From Chlorogloeopsis fritschii (GTDB lineage Bacteria; Cyanobacteriota; Cyanobacteriia; Cyanobacteriales; Nostocaceae), in NCBI RefSeq assembly GCF_043099315.1, contig NZ_CP170746.1: a DNA stretch of 64,000 bases. The stretch is one strand, 5' to 3'. This document shows positions 25,098-34,193 of this stretch, in pieces; within the stretch, counting starts at the first letter, position 1; each line of letters begins with the position of its first letter. The notes beneath the pieces are model-generated. The model saw nothing but the letters and a program-made list of their open reading frames with translations, made no database searches and was not told the origin of the DNA. Position numbers and translations under genes: made by a program.

Positions 25098-26744
25098 TCA
25101 ACAGCGATCGCTAATCTCTAATGTAGTACTTATTACTCTAATTAAATACTCTGTCAGTGTAAACGCATCAACTCCTAACTCTGTCCGTTCTTGGGCTGCT
25201 AAGATTCCCGCTTGAGCGTGCCACCAAGCAGCAGTTGCTACCATCTTTTCTATTGGTAATTGACGTGTGACTGCTTGGGCGATTAATCCACTCATTAACC
25301 CAGTTAAAACGTCACCACTACCACCTCGTGCCAAGGCTGGTGTACTTTCGGGATTAATCCAAATTGAGCCTTGGGGATCGGCAATGGCAGTTCTTGCTCC
25401 TTTTAGTAGCACTACTGCCCCACTTTCCTTGGCTGCCGCTCTTACAGCTTTGATTCTGTCTTGCTTGGCATCTGGCAATTCAGGAAACAATCGCTTGAAT
25501 TCACCTGTATGGGGTGTAAGTACTGTTAATGCGTTTCTTTTTTGTAATGTTTGACTAGTTCCCATTTCCGCTAGAATATTCAAACCATCGGCATCGAGAA
25601 CTAAAGGATTTGCACTTTCTAACACTTGTTGCACAATAGGGACGGCATCTTTGGTTAATCCAGGGCCACAAGCGATCGCACTAAAGGAACTTAAGTCAGT
25701 GTTTTCTGGTAATTGCAGTTGAGCGATCGCACCTGTTTTGGTTTCTGGACATCCGACAATCAAAGCTTCTGGTAAGTGACTTACCATGATCGATTTAATA
25801 GACTCTGGCACGGCAATTGACAGCATTCCCACTCCACTCGCCCTGGCTCCCAAACCTGTTAAAATTGCTCCTCCAGAATAGCGACGCGAACCACAAATGA
25901 GTAGTAAATGTCCTTCTTTATACTTATGAGTAACGGGAGGACGGGGTAAGGGCAAAGTGGAAAGTGCAGTTGCTCTGATAATACGTTTGACTTGAGGATT
26001 TCCCAGTACTGCTTCTACATCCGCCCAAGGGATATCAAAATCGATTAACTCGGCTTTACCAACGTATTCTAAAGCTTGATCTTGCAATAAACCTAGCTTC
26101 CACAAACCCAGACAAAATGTGTAGCTAGCACGGATGGCAGTTCCCAAGACTTCGCCAGTGTCTGTATGCAAACCGGAAGGCACATCAATACTGATAATTG
26201 GCACAGATTTATCATTTAAATGATTGATGGCACTCGCTACAGAATCTTTTAATTCTCTTTCTAACCCAAATCCAAACAAGCCATCGACCAATAAATCACA
26301 ATCTGGTAAATCTTCTATTGATTGATAACATGGAATGCCCAAACTTTGAGCATACTGTAAATGTTGTGAAGTTAGTTCCTTGAGCTTAGAGAATGGGCAC
26401 CAGATGCACACTTCCAGCCCTTGAAAGTGCAATTCACGAGCAACTACTAAAGCATCTCCCCCATTATGACCGGGGCCGACGAGAATTCCAATTTTATTTA
26501 AACGCGGAAATGAAGAGGACGCAGTGACGCGGTGACGCGGTGACGCGGGGAATTTTTCTCTCTCCGCGTCTCCTAAGATTGTGTCTTCTGAAAGATACAG
26601 TGTCTGAATGCGACTGGCAATAAGTCCTGCCACTTTTTCCATCAAAGCCGCTACAGGCATTCCTGCTGCAAAGATACGCGCTTCGATGTCACGCATCTGT
26701 TGTGCTGTGACTACAATTTGCGAAATTTGTTCTTGCCTGTTCAT
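25098..26744 (-). CDS. nnr: Bifunctional NAD(P)HX epimerase/dehydratase
   Basis: This 548-aa fusion has an N-terminal YjeF_N epimerase domain with GILVGPGHNGGDALVVAREL and VDGLFGFGLERELKD, and a C-terminal ADP/ATP-dependent dehydratase of the ribokinase fold with KEGHLLLICGSRRYSGGAI, VVLLKGARTAIADP and the anion-hole signature ARGGSGDVLTGLMSGLI. It repairs NADHX and NADPHX formed by spontaneous hydration of the cofactors. Residues about 55-81 are a low-complexity insertion (GDAEREKFPASPRHRVT) made of repeat DNA, in a surface region after the second helix. The remainder matches the family. Confidence 0.94.
   Translation of the reverse strand: MNRQEQISQIVVTAQQMRDIEARIFAAGMPVAALMEKVAGLIASRIQTLYLSEDTILGDAEREKFPASPRHRVTASSSFPRLNKIGILVGPGHNGGDALVVARELHFQGLEVCIWCPFSKLKELTSQHLQYAQSLGIPCYQSIEDLPDCDLLVDGLFGFGLERELKDSVASAINHLNDKSVPIISIDVPSGLHTDTGEVLGTAIRASYTFCLGLWKLGLLQDQALEYVGKAELIDFDIPWADVEAVLGNPQVKRIIRATALSTLPLPRPPVTHKYKEGHLLLICGSRRYSGGAILTGLGARASGVGMLSIAVPESIKSIMVSHLPEALIVGCPETKTGAIAQLQLPENTDLSSFSAIACGPGLTKDAVPIVQQVLESANPLVLDADGLNILAEMGTSQTLQKRNALTVLTPHTGEFKRLFPELPDAKQDRIKAVRAAAKESGAVVLLKGARTAIADPQGSIWINPESTPALARGGSGDVLTGLMSGLIAQAVTRQLPIEKMVATAAWWHAQAGILAAQERTELGVDAFTLTEYLIRVISTTLEISDRC
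26505..26582. repeat. GACGCGGT tandem repeat inside nnr
   Basis: Plus-strand GACGCAGTGACGCGGTGACG and the following GCGGTGACGCGGGG units, then TCTCCGCGTCTCC, form an imperfect inverted structure within the coding region. The encoded residues (about 55-80) are absent from the expected epimerase core. Confidence 0.75.
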
Positions 26745-26756
26745 CAGTCAGTTTTG

Positions 26757-26816
26757 GATTTGGGAGTTCAAATTTTAGATTAATCTAAAATCCCAAACCC
26801 CAAAGCCAAAATCTCA
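26757..26816. repeat. Palindromic spacer repeat
   Basis: TTTTGGATTTGGGA and TTTTAGATTAATCTAAAA (an exact 18-bp palindrome, 26772-26789) are followed by TCCCAAACCCCAAAGCC, the approximate complement of the beginning. The whole 60-bp spacer between nnr and the SPOR-like gene can fold into one hairpin, possibly a terminator for the latter. Confidence 0.6.
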
Positions 26817-26821
26817 ATTTT

Positions 26822-27685
26822 CTATCTTCCGTAGTAAACCCTGGCATTACCAAATCCTAAACTTTGCAAATAGCGGCTCCATTGTTCCGCCTGCGTTCTG
26901 TCTTTAAAAGGGCCAACTGCTACGTGCGAACCACGCGGTTGGTTTCTAGTACTAATGGTTGGTCTTTGTACAATATTACTGCGAATTTGATTGGTAATAG
27001 AAGGTATATCTTGTGCACTGGCGGGAATGGCTACGTAGTAATATTTAGAATTTGCTGTTTGAGAATTTTTGATATTCAAGTTACTCGGAGTCTCCTGTCC
27101 GTTAGCAAAGCTAGCAATTCGTCCTTGATTTATACCAGAAGCTGCTAGTTGCTGGACGCGCTGTTGAGCGTTAGATGCTTTGTTAAATATACCGACTTGA
27201 ATTACGGAGCGTCCTTGAAAGTTCCGCATATAGGCTGCGGGTTCAATCAGACGTATTTGTTGGAGGGTTTGAGGATTATTGCTATCTACGTAAACTAAGT
27301 AGCGCTCGAAATTTTGGCTATTCTGTCTACTTAAAGGAGAGGGCACAACTTGGTACTGCGGATATTCTTGACCGTGTATATACACTGGAGGAGAAGCGTT
27401 TTGTTGGAAAATAGAATAATTTCCATTGTTTATCTGCGGTGGCGGTAATGCTTGGTTAGTTGCTGGAACAAATGGCAGAGGCGGTTGTGGTGGTAATCCA
27501 TCATAAACTGCTGGCTGTTGCGCCAATAATTCTCTTCTCATCGGAATTTGCGCTGCTGTAGGGAGAGAATGGAATATGTTTGCTAAAAAAGATCCCAACA
27601 CAGCATGGAGAATTAAAGATGGTTGGGCAAAGCGATCAAATGCTATAAGTTGAATTAGTGATACATTCGACATATTAGCAAGCAA
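26822..27685 (-). CDS. SPOR-like domain protein, unknown function
   Basis: This protein of up to 287 aa has two halves resembling SPOR repeats: RSVIQVGIFNKASNAQQRVQ with LAASGINQGRI in the middle, and GSHVAVGPFKDRTQAEQWSR with LGFGNARVYYGR at the C-terminus. Before them lies a Pro/Gln-rich linker (PQPPLPFVPATNQALPPPQ), and at the N-terminus a hydrophobic stretch LILHAVLGSFLANIF that could be a membrane anchor. SPOR domains bind denuded septal glycan strands, so a role in the envelope or at the division site is plausible. Start alternatives are the Met at 27685 or at 27673. Confidence 0.65.
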   Translation of the reverse strand: MLANMSNVSLIQLIAFDRFAQPSLILHAVLGSFLANIFHSLPTAAQIPMRRELLAQQPAVYDGLPPQPPLPFVPATNQALPPPQINNGNYSIFQQNASPPVYIHGQEYPQYQVVPSPLSRQNSQNFERYLVYVDSNNPQTLQQIRLIEPAAYMRNFQGRSVIQVGIFNKASNAQQRVQQLAASGINQGRIASFANGQETPSNLNIKNSQTANSKYYYVAIPASAQDIPSITNQIRSNIVQRPTISTRNQPRGSHVAVGPFKDRTQAEQWSRYLQSLGFGNARVYYGR

Positions 27686-27737
27686 AAGTTGATAGAAAAT
27701 TTTTTACAGAAACCAAGTTGTTGTCAAAATCCCCCCT

Positions 27738-27757
27738 TGAACCTGAAATCAATTTCA
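27738..27757. repeat. Short perfect palindrome upstream of mnmA
   Basis: CCTGAAATCAATTTCAGG, two perfectly complementary 8-base arms around CA, lies in the 217-bp divergent spacer between the SPOR-like gene and mnmA, about 150 bp from the mnmA start. It could be an operator or simply a spacer repeat (CCTGAAA... CTAAAGGCTGAAG follows). Confidence 0.4.
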
Positions 27758-27902
27758 GGCTAAAGGCTGAAGTCTTTTATCAGTCGGGAATTTTAATTGC
27801 TGGTAATAGCACAGACACTTTTGTACGTAGTCAGTAAATTACCTGTCATAGTAATTACACAGTGTTAACTTATAAACTAGTCGCCTAGCAATATTTACTG
27901 AG

Positions 27903-28964
27903 ATGAAAAAAGTCGTTGTTGGACTTTCTGGCGGCGTTGACAGTTCCACCGCTGCCGCAATTTTGCACAATCAAGGCTATGAAGTGATTGGTTTGACCCT
28001 TTGGCTGATGAAAGGCAAGGGTCAGTGTTGCTCTGAAGGTATGATTGATGCAGCTTTTATTTGTGAGCAGCTAGGCATTTCCCATCACGTTGTTGATATT
28101 CGAGAAGTCTTTCAAACAAATATCGTTGATTATCTCGTTAGCGGTTACAGTGCTGGCATCACGCCTTTACCTTGCTCGCAGTGCAATAAAACTGTGAAAT
28201 TCGGGCCGATGTTGCAATATGCCCGCGAAAATTTAGGGTGCGATCGCATTGCTACTGGTCATTATGCCCGAATTCGTTATAGCGAAGAAACCAAACGTTA
28301 CGAACTGTTGCGGGCTGTTGATCGCAATAAAGACCAGTCTTATTTTCTCTATGACTTGTCTCAGGATTTACTAGCTGGTTCTGTATTTCCTCTGGGTGAG
28401 ATGCAAAAAAGCGAGACTCGCCGCATAGCTAGTGAATACAATCTCAAGACTGCTGATAAACCCGAAAGCCAAGATTTATGTTTAGTTGAAGCTAATGGCT
28501 CAATGCGACAATTCTTGGATAAATATCTGGCTCCCAAAACTGGTGATATCGTTGACACCGATGGCAAAGTTTTGGGACAGCATGATGGTGTCCACCATTA
28601 CACGATTGGACAGCGTAAAGGTTTGGGGATCGCTGCTGCCGAACCGTTGTATGTGATTGCTTTAGATGCAGTTAACAACAAGGTGATTGTGGGCGATCGC
28701 ACCAAGGCAACGCAGCCAGAATGTACGGTGCATCGGGTGAATTGGGTATCTATGGCTGAACCCACAAGCCCGATTCGTGCGGAAGTCCAAATTCGTTATC
28801 GTTCCCATCCCGTACCAGTAACGGTAATTCCTTTAGAGAACTCCCGCGTGCGGATTGTATTCGATGAACCTCAATTTAGCATCACCCCCGGACAAGCGGC
28901 GGTGTGGTATGAAGGGGAAAAAGTTTTAGGTGGCGGGATAATTGAGCAGTTTAGCGATTCTTGA
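27903..28964 (+). CDS. mnmA: tRNA-specific 2-thiouridylase
   Basis: This 353-aa enzyme has the PP-loop SGGVDSS (9-15), the catalytic Cys94 in PCSQCNKTVKFG, the second catalytic Cys193 in SQDLCLV, GHYARI and KDQSYFLYDL substrate segments, and a C-terminal beta barrel with GQAAVWYEGEKVLGGG. It adds sulfur to U34 of tRNA-Lys, -Glu and -Gln using a persulfide from a cysteine desulfurase/TusA-like relay. Length and residues are complete, so it should be active. The gene starts by itself after a divergent spacer and is followed by pheT. Confidence 0.96.
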   Translation: MKKVVVGLSGGVDSSTAAAILHNQGYEVIGLTLWLMKGKGQCCSEGMIDAAFICEQLGISHHVVDIREVFQTNIVDYLVSGYSAGITPLPCSQCNKTVKFGPMLQYARENLGCDRIATGHYARIRYSEETKRYELLRAVDRNKDQSYFLYDLSQDLLAGSVFPLGEMQKSETRRIASEYNLKTADKPESQDLCLVEANGSMRQFLDKYLAPKTGDIVDTDGKVLGQHDGVHHYTIGQRKGLGIAAAEPLYVIALDAVNNKVIVGDRTKATQPECTVHRVNWVSMAEPTSPIRAEVQIRYRSHPVPVTVIPLENSRVRIVFDEPQFSITPGQAAVWYEGEKVLGGGIIEQFSDS

Positions 28965-29166
28965 ATTGGCGGTTGAAGTATAACCCCGACTTTTCTAAGA
29001 AGTCAAATGTGAATTACTCTAAATTGGTGGCATTTTCAACTAATCCACTAGCGAGGGGGAGAATGGATGATATTGCTTGTTGTATTTGATGAGGAACTTC
29101 AGCGATTAGTTCTAGAATAGTCATTGCATTTGATTTCAGCTCTGATTTCGCACAAGCACACATTCC

Positions 29167-31602
29167 ATGCGTATTTCTATTAAATGGCTGCGGGAACTAG
29201 TCGAGGTAAAACTTAGCCCGGAAGATTTAGCAGAAACTCTGACAATGGCGGGGTTTGAAGTAGAAGATATTGAAGATCGCCGCACTTGGGCAGATGGTGT
29301 TGTTGTGGGAAGAGTGCTTGAGCGCCAACCCCACCCCAATGCTGATAAATTAAGTGTTTGCCAAGTTGATATCGGTACAGGCGAGACTTTAAATATAGTC
29401 TGCGGTGCTCCCAACGTTCGGGCAGATATTTATGTACCAGTGGCAACTGTAGGCACTTACCTACCAAACATCGATTTAAAAATTAAACCTGCAAAACTGC
29501 GTGGTGTGCCGTCGAATGGCATGATTTGTTCTTTAAAAGAACTGGGTTTGCCTAGCGATGTAGACGGAATTCATATTTTTACCCAGGAAAATTTACAACT
29601 GGGTAGTGATGTGCGATCGCTGTTGGGTTTAGATGATGTGATTTTAGATGTGACTGCTACTGCTAACCGCGCTGATGCTTTGAGTATGGTGGGCATTGCA
29701 CGAGAAGTAGCAGCCCTCACAGGTGCAAAACTGACTATTCCCGAACCTGGTGAAGTATCGGTTCCCCAAGGGGCGGGAAATTTAGCAATTAAAATAGCTG
29801 ATACGCAAGCTTGCCCTGCTTATATTGGTACAGTAATTGAACAAGTCAAAATTGCTCCTTCTCCGGAGTGGCTGCAACAGCGGTTACGGGCTGCGGGAGT
29901 ACGACCGATTAACAATGTAGTAGATATTACTAACTACGTACTATTGGAATGGGGACAACCACTGCACGCCTTTGATAGCGATCGCTTACAATCAATCGCT
30001 GGAGGCGAAAAATTAACTATTGGTGTCCGCTTTGCCAATGCAGGAGAATCCCTGAAAACCCTAGACGGACAAACTCGCACCCTCTCCACCCAAAATTTAT
30101 TAATTACTGCCAACGATAAACCCGTTGCTTTGGCAGGAGTAATGGGCGGAGAAGAAACTGAAGTCCATGAAGGTACGCAAAACCTAGTATTAGAAGCTGC
30201 ACTATTTGATTCCGTAGCCATTCGCCGTTCTTCCCGGAGTGCAGGATTAAGAAGCGAGTCTTCATCTCGATACGAACGTGGTGTAAATAGCGCTGGATTA
30301 GAAATAGCTACACGCCGCGCCTTATTTCTGATGACGGAACTGGCTTTTGGAAAGCTTGTGACTCAGGAAATAGCCGATACCCGCCCCGATCCATCGACTT
30401 GGACACGTTCGATAGAATTGCGTTTAGATCGAGTGAATCAGGTGTTGGGGCCTATTGATTTAGGAGAAAAAAACGGAGAATTACAAAGCGAGGATGTGGA
30501 GCGCATCCTCACTGCACTCTCGTGCCAGCTCACTCCTATGGAAGAGCGCACTTGGATGGTAACAGTACCGCCCTATCGTTATCGGGATTTAGAACGGGAA
30601 ATTGATTTGATTGAAGAAATCGCCCGCCTCTACGGTTACGATCGCTTCTGTGATACTCTGCCAGAAAAGTCAGAAGCAGGATATTTACCTTTTGAACAAG
30701 AAATGTTGCGCAAATTACGCGCTGCCTTTCGAGCCAAAGGTTTGACAGAATTAATGCACTACTCCTTGGTAAAACCGGGAGAAGATAGACAAATAGTGCT
30801 AGCAAACCCTTTATTTGTTGAATATTCAGCGTTAAGAACCGATTTAATTTCCGGGTTGATAGATGCTTTTCAATACAATTTAGAGCAAGGAAACGGTTCT
30901 CTAAATGGTTTTGAAATTGGGCGTATTTTTTGGCAAGAAGAAAATGGGTTGCAAGAGGCAGACGCCATAGCCGGAATTATGGGAGGTGATCCTGCATCCA
31001 GCAAATGGATTAGAAGCGGGCGCGAACAACCCATGACATGGTTTGAAGCCAAAGGCATACTCGAAAGCGTATTTCAACTCATGGGCTTGCAGGTGGAATA
31101 TCAACCCGATTGCCGCGATCGCCGCTTACACCCAGGGCGTACCGCTTCCCTATGGCTTAGAGGCTCTAGACTCGGTGTGTTTGGACAACTGCATCCTCAA
31201 TTACAGCGAGAAAAAAACTTACCAGAAGCAATTTATATCTTCCAGTTGGATATAAATGTGTTGTTGGATGCACTGGATCAAGATGATATTCTTGTTCCCA
31301 CTTTCAAGCCTTATTCCACTTATCCCGCTACTGACAGAGACATTGCCTTTTTCGCACCAGTGAAAGTGACAGTAGCAGAGATTGAAAAAGTTATTACCAA
31401 AGTTGCTAAAGGTTTGCTAGAGTCTGTGGAATTGTTTGATGAATATCGCGGCGAGCACGTTCCTCAAGGGCAACGAAGTTTAGCATTCCGCTTAATCTAT
31501 CGAGCAAGCGATCGCACTCTCACTGATGCAGAAGTAGAACCCGTGCATCAAAAAGTCCGCGATACGCTAGTCGAGAAATTTGGCGTTTCTTTGAGAAGTT
31601 AA
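29167..31602 (+). CDS. pheT: Phenylalanine-tRNA ligase subunit beta
   Basis: This 811-aa protein has the bacterial PheT layout: N-terminal KWLRELVEVKLSPEDLAETL, a tRNA-binding EMAP-like domain (VCQVDIGTGETLNIVCGAPN), B3/B4 editing region, B5 domain, catalytic-like core with PYRYRDLEREIDLIEEIARLYG, and a C-terminal anticodon-binding FDX-ACB domain (STYPATDRDIAFFAPVKVT). With PheS it charges tRNA-Phe. PheS is not in the window, so the two subunits are unlinked. The length is as expected. Confidence 0.97.
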   Translation: MRISIKWLRELVEVKLSPEDLAETLTMAGFEVEDIEDRRTWADGVVVGRVLERQPHPNADKLSVCQVDIGTGETLNIVCGAPNVRADIYVPVATVGTYLPNIDLKIKPAKLRGVPSNGMICSLKELGLPSDVDGIHIFTQENLQLGSDVRSLLGLDDVILDVTATANRADALSMVGIAREVAALTGAKLTIPEPGEVSVPQGAGNLAIKIADTQACPAYIGTVIEQVKIAPSPEWLQQRLRAAGVRPINNVVDITNYVLLEWGQPLHAFDSDRLQSIAGGEKLTIGVRFANAGESLKTLDGQTRTLSTQNLLITANDKPVALAGVMGGEETEVHEGTQNLVLEAALFDSVAIRRSSRSAGLRSESSSRYERGVNSAGLEIATRRALFLMTELAFGKLVTQEIADTRPDPSTWTRSIELRLDRVNQVLGPIDLGEKNGELQSEDVERILTALSCQLTPMEERTWMVTVPPYRYRDLEREIDLIEEIARLYGYDRFCDTLPEKSEAGYLPFEQEMLRKLRAAFRAKGLTELMHYSLVKPGEDRQIVLANPLFVEYSALRTDLISGLIDAFQYNLEQGNGSLNGFEIGRIFWQEENGLQEADAIAGIMGGDPASSKWIRSGREQPMTWFEAKGILESVFQLMGLQVEYQPDCRDRRLHPGRTASLWLRGSRLGVFGQLHPQLQREKNLPEAIYIFQLDINVLLDALDQDDILVPTFKPYSTYPATDRDIAFFAPVKVTVAEIEKVITKVAKGLLESVELFDEYRGEHVPQGQRSLAFRLIYRASDRTLTDAEVEPVHQKVRDTLVEKFGVSLRS

Positions 31603-31610
31603 TCAGAATG

Positions 31611-31696
31611 CTAATAGCTAATAGTTAATAGTTAATTGTTCGTTGCTATTAATCATTAGCCATTAGCCATTAACCATTAACCATTAACCATTAACC
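31611..31696. repeat. ATTAACC/ATTAGCC tandem heptamers directly before yciI-like gene
   Basis: Degenerate GCTAATAGTTAATAG units give way to CCATTAGCCATTAGCC and then four perfect CATTAAC steps ending at CC just before the ATG at 31697. There is no recognisable ribosome-binding site between the repeat and the start. Confidence 0.8.
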
Positions 31697-31966
31697 ATGC
31701 CAAAATACATAATGTGGGGAACTTACTGCGCAGATGTAGTTGAAAAACGTGCTCCTTATCGCCAAGCACATTTAGATGGATTGGCAAAACAGAAAGAATC
31801 TGGTGTATTAATTACTATTGGCCCCACCCAAGATTTAACTAAAGTTTTTGGCATTTACGAAGCTCCAGACGAAGATACAGTGCGCCAATTAGTAGAAAAT
31901 GATCCCTACTGGAAAAACGGTGTTTGGACTGAATACACAATCAAAGAGTGGATTCAGGCTTTTTGA
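31697..31966 (+). CDS. YciI-like domain protein
   Basis: This 89-aa protein has the small ferredoxin-like YciI fold: KYIMWGTYCADVVEKR, a His in YRQAHLDGLA at the conserved active-site-like position, GPTQDLTKVFGIYEAP and ENDPYWKNGVWTEYTIKEW. The family's biochemical role is poorly known; some members act on or bind small aromatic molecules. The start is taken as the Met adjacent to the heptamer repeat because the N-terminal strand follows at once. It lies downstream of pheT on the same strand. Confidence 0.8.
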   Translation: MPKYIMWGTYCADVVEKRAPYRQAHLDGLAKQKESGVLITIGPTQDLTKVFGIYEAPDEDTVRQLVENDPYWKNGVWTEYTIKEWIQAF

Positions 31967-32239
31967 TGAGTCTGAAACCTAAACACCAAAGCAATAGAGG
32001 GAATGCACTTTTGCTCATCCATTAGACATAATTGGAACTTTTGAGCGATTCCAGATTCTAAAAATCAGGCTATGTGTTTAGCCCAAATGGGTGATGGCAT
32101 AATAGCATACTACAAGTAATATAGAGTAGTATCACTCAGGAAACTTTGCTGTTACCTTTGTAAAACCGTAGGACAAAGCAACATAGTTTCAACATTGACT
32201 GTCCTCTGATTGGGTAAATTAGTTGAGGAACGTACATCT

Positions 32240-32653
32240 ATGAATAAGATTTTCAAACGCGCACTCATACCTAACCTGATGGCTGCCAGCTTAATGGGTG
32301 TTAGCTTATTTCCCGCTCAACCTGCATCTGCTGATGAATACATCCTACAAGATACCGCGATCGGAGCCGGTGCTGGTATTGTATCTGGTGCGATTAGAGG
32401 GCGTGGTAATGTAATCAGAAATGCCGCCAAAGGCGCGGCTGCTGGTGCTGCTGTCAATGCAGTTCATGGTACTAGACGCCAACCTAAAAACCGCCAATAC
32501 CGTAATATTGGTCAAGATATCGGTGTAGGGGCGGCTGCTGGTGCTGCTGCTGGTGCAATTCTTAACGGAGGTAGAGACACTGCTGGTAGTGCAGTAGATG
32601 GTGCAGCAGCTGGTGCAGCTATCAATATCCTTACCAATGGAAAAAGAAGGTAA
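32240..32653 (+). CDS. Exported glycine-zipper protein
   Basis: From the ATG at 32240 this is a 137-aa protein with a Sec signal peptide (MNKIFKRALIPNLMAASLMG, cleavage near ASA/DEY). The mature part has three Gly/Ala zipper segments: AIGAGAGIVSGAIRGRG, AAKGAAAGAAVNAVHG and VGAAAGAAAGAILNG, with a further AAAGAAINILTNG at the end. These glycine zippers suggest a membrane-inserting or self-assembling surface protein. I do not know a function. An in-frame Met at 32210 would only lengthen the signal peptide. Confidence 0.8.
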   Translation: MNKIFKRALIPNLMAASLMGVSLFPAQPASADEYILQDTAIGAGAGIVSGAIRGRGNVIRNAAKGAAAGAAVNAVHGTRRQPKNRQYRNIGQDIGVGAAAGAAAGAILNGGRDTAGSAVDGAAAGAAINILTNGKRR

Positions 32654-32667
32654 TTACGATTACTGTC

Positions 32668-33471
32668 TCAAGTACAAAGTACGTGCTTACAGCAAAACTC
32701 TAATGCCACTGCTAAATCGCTAGTTTGCTGCGGATAAGTAATCTCCGGGCGATTAATCACTACTAACGACACACCTAACTCTGCTGCAACTTTTTGCTTG
32801 ACGTCCTCTCCTCCTGCTTTTCCTGACGATTTAGTGACAACTAGAGAAATGTTCCACTGTCGCCATAGTGCCTTTTCTAAATCTATTGAGATGGGAGGAC
32901 GCAAGCAAATTATTCGATCTGGTGTAAATCCTGCCTTGAAAGCTGCTTCTAAGGCTGTCCCAGAAGGAAGTAGCCTTGCAAACAAAGCTGCTTTGCCCTG
33001 CCAAGGTTGAAATAGATGCAATTGCCTATAGCCTACAGTCAATAACACTCGTTGATTTTCTAAGTAATTTCCACATATTAAAGTATTAAAGCTATCTAAA
33101 TAAATATTTCCCCTTCCCTCCCCCTCTTCCAAAACCGGGCGTTCGTAGCGTAAGTAGGGGATTTGTAATTTTTGACAAACAGCGATCGCACCTTGAGATA
33201 TTTCTACCGCATAAGGATGGGATGCATCCAAAACAGCGGTAATTTGTTGTTGATACAAAAATTCATCAAAGTTTGTAAAATTTAAATGCCCTACCCAAAC
33301 TTGCAAAGTCGCTACATTTGGGTAGAGCAAACGTGCTGCTTCTGTGGTGACAGAAACAACACAGTGAATTTGAGAGTGGGCGATCGCTTTTGCCAATACA
33401 GCACTTTCGGCAGTCCCACCAATTAACCAAACTCGCCTCACTGTTCCACTCTCATAATTAAAAGTTGTCAA
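32668..33471 (-). CDS. cobK: Precorrin-6A/cobalt-precorrin-6A reductase
   Basis: This 267-aa protein opens with VWLIGGTAESAVLAKAIA, the NADPH-binding start of CbiJ/CobK, and keeps LDASHPYAVEISQGAI, a highly conserved family stretch, then YLRYERPVL and LVVTKSSGKAGGEDVK, the NADP-contact loop. It reduces the macrocycle in cobalamin biosynthesis. It is the only corrin gene in the window. The small membrane-protein gene lies upstream on the same strand, 8 bp before this gene's start at 33471. Confidence 0.92.
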   Translation of the reverse strand: MTTFNYESGTVRRVWLIGGTAESAVLAKAIAHSQIHCVVSVTTEAARLLYPNVATLQVWVGHLNFTNFDEFLYQQQITAVLDASHPYAVEISQGAIAVCQKLQIPYLRYERPVLEEGEGRGNIYLDSFNTLICGNYLENQRVLLTVGYRQLHLFQPWQGKAALFARLLPSGTALEAAFKAGFTPDRIICLRPPISIDLEKALWRQWNISLVVTKSSGKAGGEDVKQKVAAELGVSLVVINRPEITYPQQTSDLAVALEFCCKHVLCT

Positions 33472-33479
33472 TTAACCTT

Positions 33480-33671
33480 TTAACCTTTGAGAGCCTTTCT
33501 AAAGTTTTGACGATAGGATTTATTACTAATATACAAAGCAGGCCACAGTAAGGATAAACTCAGGCGATTGCTAAGGCTTTGGTTGAAATTAGTTTTTCTA
33601 AATCCACTCCAGAACTTCCACACGCCAGCTGCGTAACCCACTATCAATACGATACCTATTAAATCTCCCAT
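33480..33671 (-). CDS. Small membrane protein, unknown function
   Basis: A frame of 93 codons exists from 33761, but I prefer the Met at 33671, giving 63 aa: a single helix MGDLIGIVLIVGYAAGVWKF, then a basic patch with FRKTNFNQSLSNRLSLSLLW and a tail SYRQNFRKALKG. The shape (one membrane helix, then re-entrant hydrophobic and basic tail) is typical of small cyanobacterial membrane proteins of unknown function. It is 8 bp upstream of cobK on the same strand. Confidence 0.6.
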   Translation of the reverse strand: MGDLIGIVLIVGYAAGVWKFWSGFRKTNFNQSLSNRLSLSLLWPALYISNKSYRQNFRKALKG

Positions 33672-33761
33672 TCCAATTAACTCCACAAAAAAATTTGAGT
33701 TAAGCATTCCCACACTACTGTGGTATTCCATCACCAAAATAAACAAGACATAGCCGAACAC

Positions 33762-34193
33762 CGTAGTTTGGCATTTCAGTGAATTTATAAACCTCTATAC
33801 CCCAGTTTAAATCAGCCTTCCCTGGAGTAGCGAGGGGAGAGGGAGAAGTAGGGGAGGCAGCCGCATGGGGCGGGTTTACCGACTTGTGCGGACTGCCGTG
33901 CAGTGCCTTGGGAGTGCCCTAGAGAGTGGGTGAGTGGGGGAGTGGGAGTTAGAAAATTAAAAATGCAACCGAGCAAAATTTTTAATTTTTACTTTTTAAT
34001 TTTTAATTGATCTGTCCCCTTATCCCCTACCAGACAAGCTACTGTGGAGAGTAGTTTTACTTACGTCTTCCTAGATGCTTCTTGTGGAAGTTCCTCAAAT
34101 TTCAACATCCGTAGGAGACTAAAGAAAGGAGAAAAAATTTATCTGAATTTGTCTTAACGCAGCAAGTGGAGCAAATAGCTTAAGGAGGATTGT
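33762..34193. other. Divergent spacer with dispersed repeat, no gene
   Basis: The spacer includes a GC-rich repeat copy at 33850-33900 (see the copies at 7141 and 54280), a GAGTGGGTGAGTGGGGGAG-like purine stretch, and an AT-rich TTTTTAATTTTTA segment at about 33978-34008. The AGGAGG-like site (about 34183-34188) directly precedes the fusion-protein ATG. Confidence 0.6.
33850..33900 (+). repeat. Dispersed GC-rich repeat, copy 2
   Basis: GGGGAGGCAGCCGCATGG, GGCGGGTTTACCGACTTG and ACTGCCGTG match the arrangement of the copies at 54280-54331 and (inverted) 7141-7190, with lower identity in the middle. Confidence 0.6.

Noticed and set aside
29014..29124. 36-codon minus-strand frame before pheT (MTILELIAEVPHQIQQ)
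   Set aside because: Natural-looking but very short, overlapping the pheT promoter region, with no recognisable family or start signal.
31611..31696. CRISPR-like array
   Set aside because: Directly adjoining 7-bp units without spacers; a short tandem repeat, not a CRISPR.
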